This document shows, one piece after another, positions 62,152 to 64,000 of a DNA stretch of 64,000 nt. The stretch is from Pseudohoeflea sp964511625 (lineage in GTDB: Bacteria > Pseudomonadota > Alphaproteobacteria > Rhizobiales > Rhizobiaceae): contig CAZEJG010000006.1 of assembly GCA_964511625.1 (NCBI GenBank), positions 62,001-126,000 on the forward strand. Direction: 5' to 3'. The translations under genes were made by a program, and so were the position numbers. Under the pieces are notes generated by a model. It was not told where the DNA came from, searched no databases, and was given only the letters and a program-made list of their open reading frames with translations. Position 1 is the stretch's first letter. Each line of letters starts with the position of its first letter.

Positions 62152-62691
62152 TCAGACCGATGCCTCGCCCCCGGCATCGTCCGTCGGCCCGGATGCAGTC
62201 GTTCGATGCGGGTCCTGATCGATCATTCCCGCCAGGAACCTGACTACCGCCTGTCGGTCCGTGTCACTCAACGCGGAAAATGCCTTTGCGATACGGCGAG
62301 ACTGTGGCCGCGCAAGCGCCAGGGCCAGTTCGCGGCCCTTGCGTGTGGGATAGAGCTTGCGCTGTCGCCGGTCCTCGGGGCCCGCGACCTGATGAACATA
62401 ACCACCCTCGACGAGCTGCTTGAGCACGCGCGCGAGGCTCTGCTTGGTGATCTTGAGCGTATCGAGAAGGGCAGCCACGGTGAGGCCCGGTTCCCGGTTG
62501 ACGAAGTGGACCACGCGGTGATGGGCGCGACCGAAACCGTAGGTCTCGAGGATGGCGTCGGGATCGGAAATGAAGTCGCGATAGGCGAAGAACAACAGCT
62601 CAATGATCTCGAAATCGAGATCATTGCCTTCGCCCATGGCGACGCGCAGCAACTCCGTCGCCGATGGATTTGTTGCGCCGCTCGCGCTCAT
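62152..62691 (-). CDS. MarR-family transcriptional regulator (PetP-like)
   Basis: A 179-residue MarR-type regulator with winged-helix domain (TVAALLDTLKITKQSLARVLKQLVEGGYVHQ near residues 78-108 and the wing ATGPEDRRQRKLYPT-like segment). It has AAAGGAAAGG before the ATG. An inverted repeat with nine-base arms (62709-62733) lies 18 bases upstream of its start, so autoregulation is likely. The next gene on the strand is the PetR-like regulator. It is divergent from ilvE. Confidence 0.88.
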   Translation of the reverse strand: MSASGATNPSATELLRVAMGEGNDLDFEIIELLFFAYRDFISDPDAILETYGFGRAHHRVVHFVNREPGLTVAALLDTLKITKQSLARVLKQLVEGGYVHQVAGPEDRRQRKLYPTRKGRELALALARPQSRRIAKAFSALSDTDRQAVVRFLAGMIDQDPHRTTASGPTDDAGGEASV

Positions 62692-62708
62692 CCGGACCTT
62701 TCCTTTCG

Positions 62709-62752
62709 AATATGTCAGTTATGTTGACATATTTTGTCGCAATTGCTACCCT
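62709..62752 (+). promoter_or_regulatory. MarR operator-like inverted repeat overlapping the ilvE promoter
   Basis: AATATGTCA (62709-62717), seven bases, TGACATATT (62725-62733): nine-base perfect arms. On the plus strand TTGACA (62724-62729), 17 bases, TACCCT (62747-62752) forms a promoter whose -35 element lies inside the repeat, facing ilvE. The same repeat is close enough to the minus-strand marR start to cover its promoter. Confidence 0.7.
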
Positions 62753-62913
62753 TCATTTCAATCCGGCAAGCATTAAGATCGCTGTTTCCACCGGCAAGAC
62801 GGCTGGGGTGGACCATGTCGCCGAACCGTCGGAAAGTGAAGCGCCGGCAGGGGCTTGTGTCCCACCGATCAGATAACAAACGTTGCGCGCGGTATACCGC
62901 GGGAGGAATTGCC

Positions 62914-63804
62914 ATGGCATCCGTGCCTTTCGATCAAATGGACGGCGAGATCTGGTACAACGGCGCCTTCGTGCCGTGGGCGGATGCCAAGCTGCATGTG
63001 CTGTCGCACGGGCTGCACTATGCAAGCGCCGTCTTCGAGGGCGAGCGCGCCTATGGCGGCAAGATCTTCAAGCTGACCGAACACACCGAACGGCTTCACC
63101 ACTCCGCAGACATTCTGGGCTTCAAGATTCCCTATTCGGTGGCCGAGATCGACGCGGCCTGCGAGGAACTGCTCGAGCGGCAGGGATTCAGCGACGCCTA
63201 TGTGCGCCCGATCGCCTGGCGCGGCTCCGAGATGATGGGCGTATCGGCGCAGAACAACCGCATCAATCTCGCCATCGCGATCTGGCAGTGGCCGAGCTAC
63301 TTCAAGCCGGAGGAACGGCTCAAGGGCATCCGCCTCGACATGGCCGAGTATTGCCGTCCGGATCCGCGCACCGCGCCGTCGAAGTCGAAGGCGGCGGGCC
63401 TCTACATGATCTGCACCCTGTCTAAGCATCGTGCCGAGTCGCGCGGCTATGCCGATGCGCTGATGCTCGACTGGCGCGGTCGGGTCGCCGAGGCCACCGG
63501 CGCCAACGTCTTCTTCGTCAAAGACGGCAAACTGCATACGCCTGAGCCCGACTGCTTCCTCGACGGCATCACCCGGCGCACTGTGATCGAACTCGCCCGG
63601 AAGCGCGGCTACGAGATCATCGAACGGGCGATCATGCCGGAGGAACTCGAGGGCTTCGAGGAATGCTTCCTCACCGGGACCGCCGCCGAGGTGACGCCGG
63701 TTTCCGAGATCGGTCCCTACCGTTTCGTGCCGGGCGAAATCTCCGCCAACCTCGTGCATGACTACATGCAGGCGGTCCAGCCTCTCAGGGCCGCGGCCGA
63801 ATAA
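62914..63804 (+). CDS. ilvE: Branched-chain amino acid aminotransferase
   Basis: Transaminates leucine, isoleucine and valine, using PLP. The 296-residue fold-type IV enzyme shows LSHGLHYASAVFEGERAYGGKIFKL, the PLP-binding Lys159 in SKSKAAGLYM, and the C-terminal EECFLTGTAAEVTPVSEIG. GGGAGGA precedes the ATG; an upstream in-frame extension from 62734 crosses the operator and promoter, so it is not used. The divergent MarR regulator may control it. Confidence 0.96.
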   Translation: MASVPFDQMDGEIWYNGAFVPWADAKLHVLSHGLHYASAVFEGERAYGGKIFKLTEHTERLHHSADILGFKIPYSVAEIDAACEELLERQGFSDAYVRPIAWRGSEMMGVSAQNNRINLAIAIWQWPSYFKPEERLKGIRLDMAEYCRPDPRTAPSKSKAAGLYMICTLSKHRAESRGYADALMLDWRGRVAEATGANVFFVKDGKLHTPEPDCFLDGITRRTVIELARKRGYEIIERAIMPEELEGFEECFLTGTAAEVTPVSEIGPYRFVPGEISANLVHDYMQAVQPLRAAAE

Positions 63805-63829
63805 GCCGGCGGACGATCCCCGCCGGCTT
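63803..63829 (+). terminator. Hairpin after ilvE
   Basis: Perfect ten-base stem AAGCCGGCGG (63803-63812) / CCGCCGGCTT (63820-63829) starting at the ilvE stop codon. No T-run follows, so it may be a weak or Rho-helped terminator. Confidence 0.5.
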
Positions 63830-63939
63830 GCCGTCGCAATTCGCGGTCAAATTCGCCGTGGCGCCGTTCCCGGTCCGGGACTGGCGAAACTTTCCCTATC
63901 GTCACGGTTTCGAGGCCGACTGGCAGAAAGGATATTCCG

Positions 63940-64000
63940 ATGGGTGAACTCAGGGCCGGCATCATCCCGGTTACACCGTTCCAGCAGAACTGCACGATTC
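63940..64000 (+). CDS. Metallo-beta-lactamase-fold hydrolase (start only)
   Basis: Only the first 20 codons lie in the window. The reading frame MGELRAGIIPVTPFQQNCTI, preceded by AGAAAGGA, matches the N-terminus of glyoxalase II-like MBL-fold hydrolases, where the PFQQNC stretch opens the first beta sheet. The rest, including the HxHxDH metal motif, lies beyond 64000. The 111 bases between the ilvE hairpin and this start hold nothing else recognisable. Confidence 0.7.
   Translation, partial: MGELRAGIIPVTPFQQNCTI

Overview
The window is high-GC chromosomal DNA from an alphaproteobacterium of the order Rhizobiales (Hyphomicrobiales). The main pointers are a fused anthranilate synthase TrpE(G) behind a 14-codon trpL leader with three Trp codons, a ClpS2-type adaptor, a SoxR that sits beside its own target, a yeast-type LeuA, petABC, and a run of small rhizobial conserved proteins. 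The genus cannot be fixed from the sequence alone. I see no tRNA, rRNA, insertion sequence, phage gene or CRISPR array, so this looks like core chromosome rather than an island.

Layout. 1-1.6 kb: the 5' part of a TonB-dependent haem-type receptor on the minus strand, cut by the window edge. 1.9-8.4 kb: a small membrane protein, the trpL attenuator and trpE(G), a cytochrome c, a CDF metal exporter, a DEAD-box helicase with a long leader, and a glutaredoxin/MauE-like membrane protein. 8.6-12.5 kb: an HWE histidine kinase, a candidate Leu-rich leader, leuA and an alpha/beta hydrolase. 12.6-18.8 kb: a conserved membrane-anchored protein, a phosphoesterase, a Nudix protein, an ABC-2 exporter, DUF302, glutathionyl-hydroquinone reductase and an acetyltransferase. 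18.8-25.7 kb: a minus-strand operon MoxR / DUF58 / BatA-DUF4159 / amidotransferase-like membrane protein, divergent from DUF1285 / CoA-pyrophosphatase / CCA-adding enzyme (25.8-28.4 kb). 28.4-32.4 kb: DUF1059, hemF, a small protein, a PanE-like reductase, soxR with its target, and trmL. 32.8-39.6 kb: two ABC exporter half-transporters and petABC (cytochrome bc1). 39.7-46.7 kb: apt, an APC permease, two MaoC hydratases, DUF2892, an SMR pump, ychF, clpS, pth and rplY. 46.8-55.3 kb: a LysR regulator with a divergent small gene, chrA, prs, a lipoprotein, a creatinase-like M24 protein, pgeF, a MidA-type methyltransferase and lgt. 55.5-64 kb: ubiK, a GANTC-dense intergenic region, ybjN-like, proC, csaA-like, a sensor kinase, a chemoreceptor, a PetR-like response regulator, a PetP-like MarR regulator, ilvE, and the first codons of a metallo-beta-lactamase-fold hydrolase.

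Most genes are housekeeping: Trp, Leu, Pro and branched-chain amino acid metabolism, PRPP and adenine salvage, haem, respiration, tRNA maturation and ribosome/peptidyl-tRNA functions. The more informative signals are regulatory. They are the trpL attenuator, a candidate leuA leader, a near-ideal SoxR promoter (16-bp palindrome in a 19-bp spacer), a 9-bp-arm inverted repeat between a MarR gene and ilvE, an AT-rich inverted repeat before DUF302, and a cluster of eleven GANTC (CcrM-type) sites in about 350 bp before ybjN-proC. The least understood gene set is the MoxR/DUF58/DUF4159 operon. No motif search, alignment or folding program was run; all calls come from reading the sequence.
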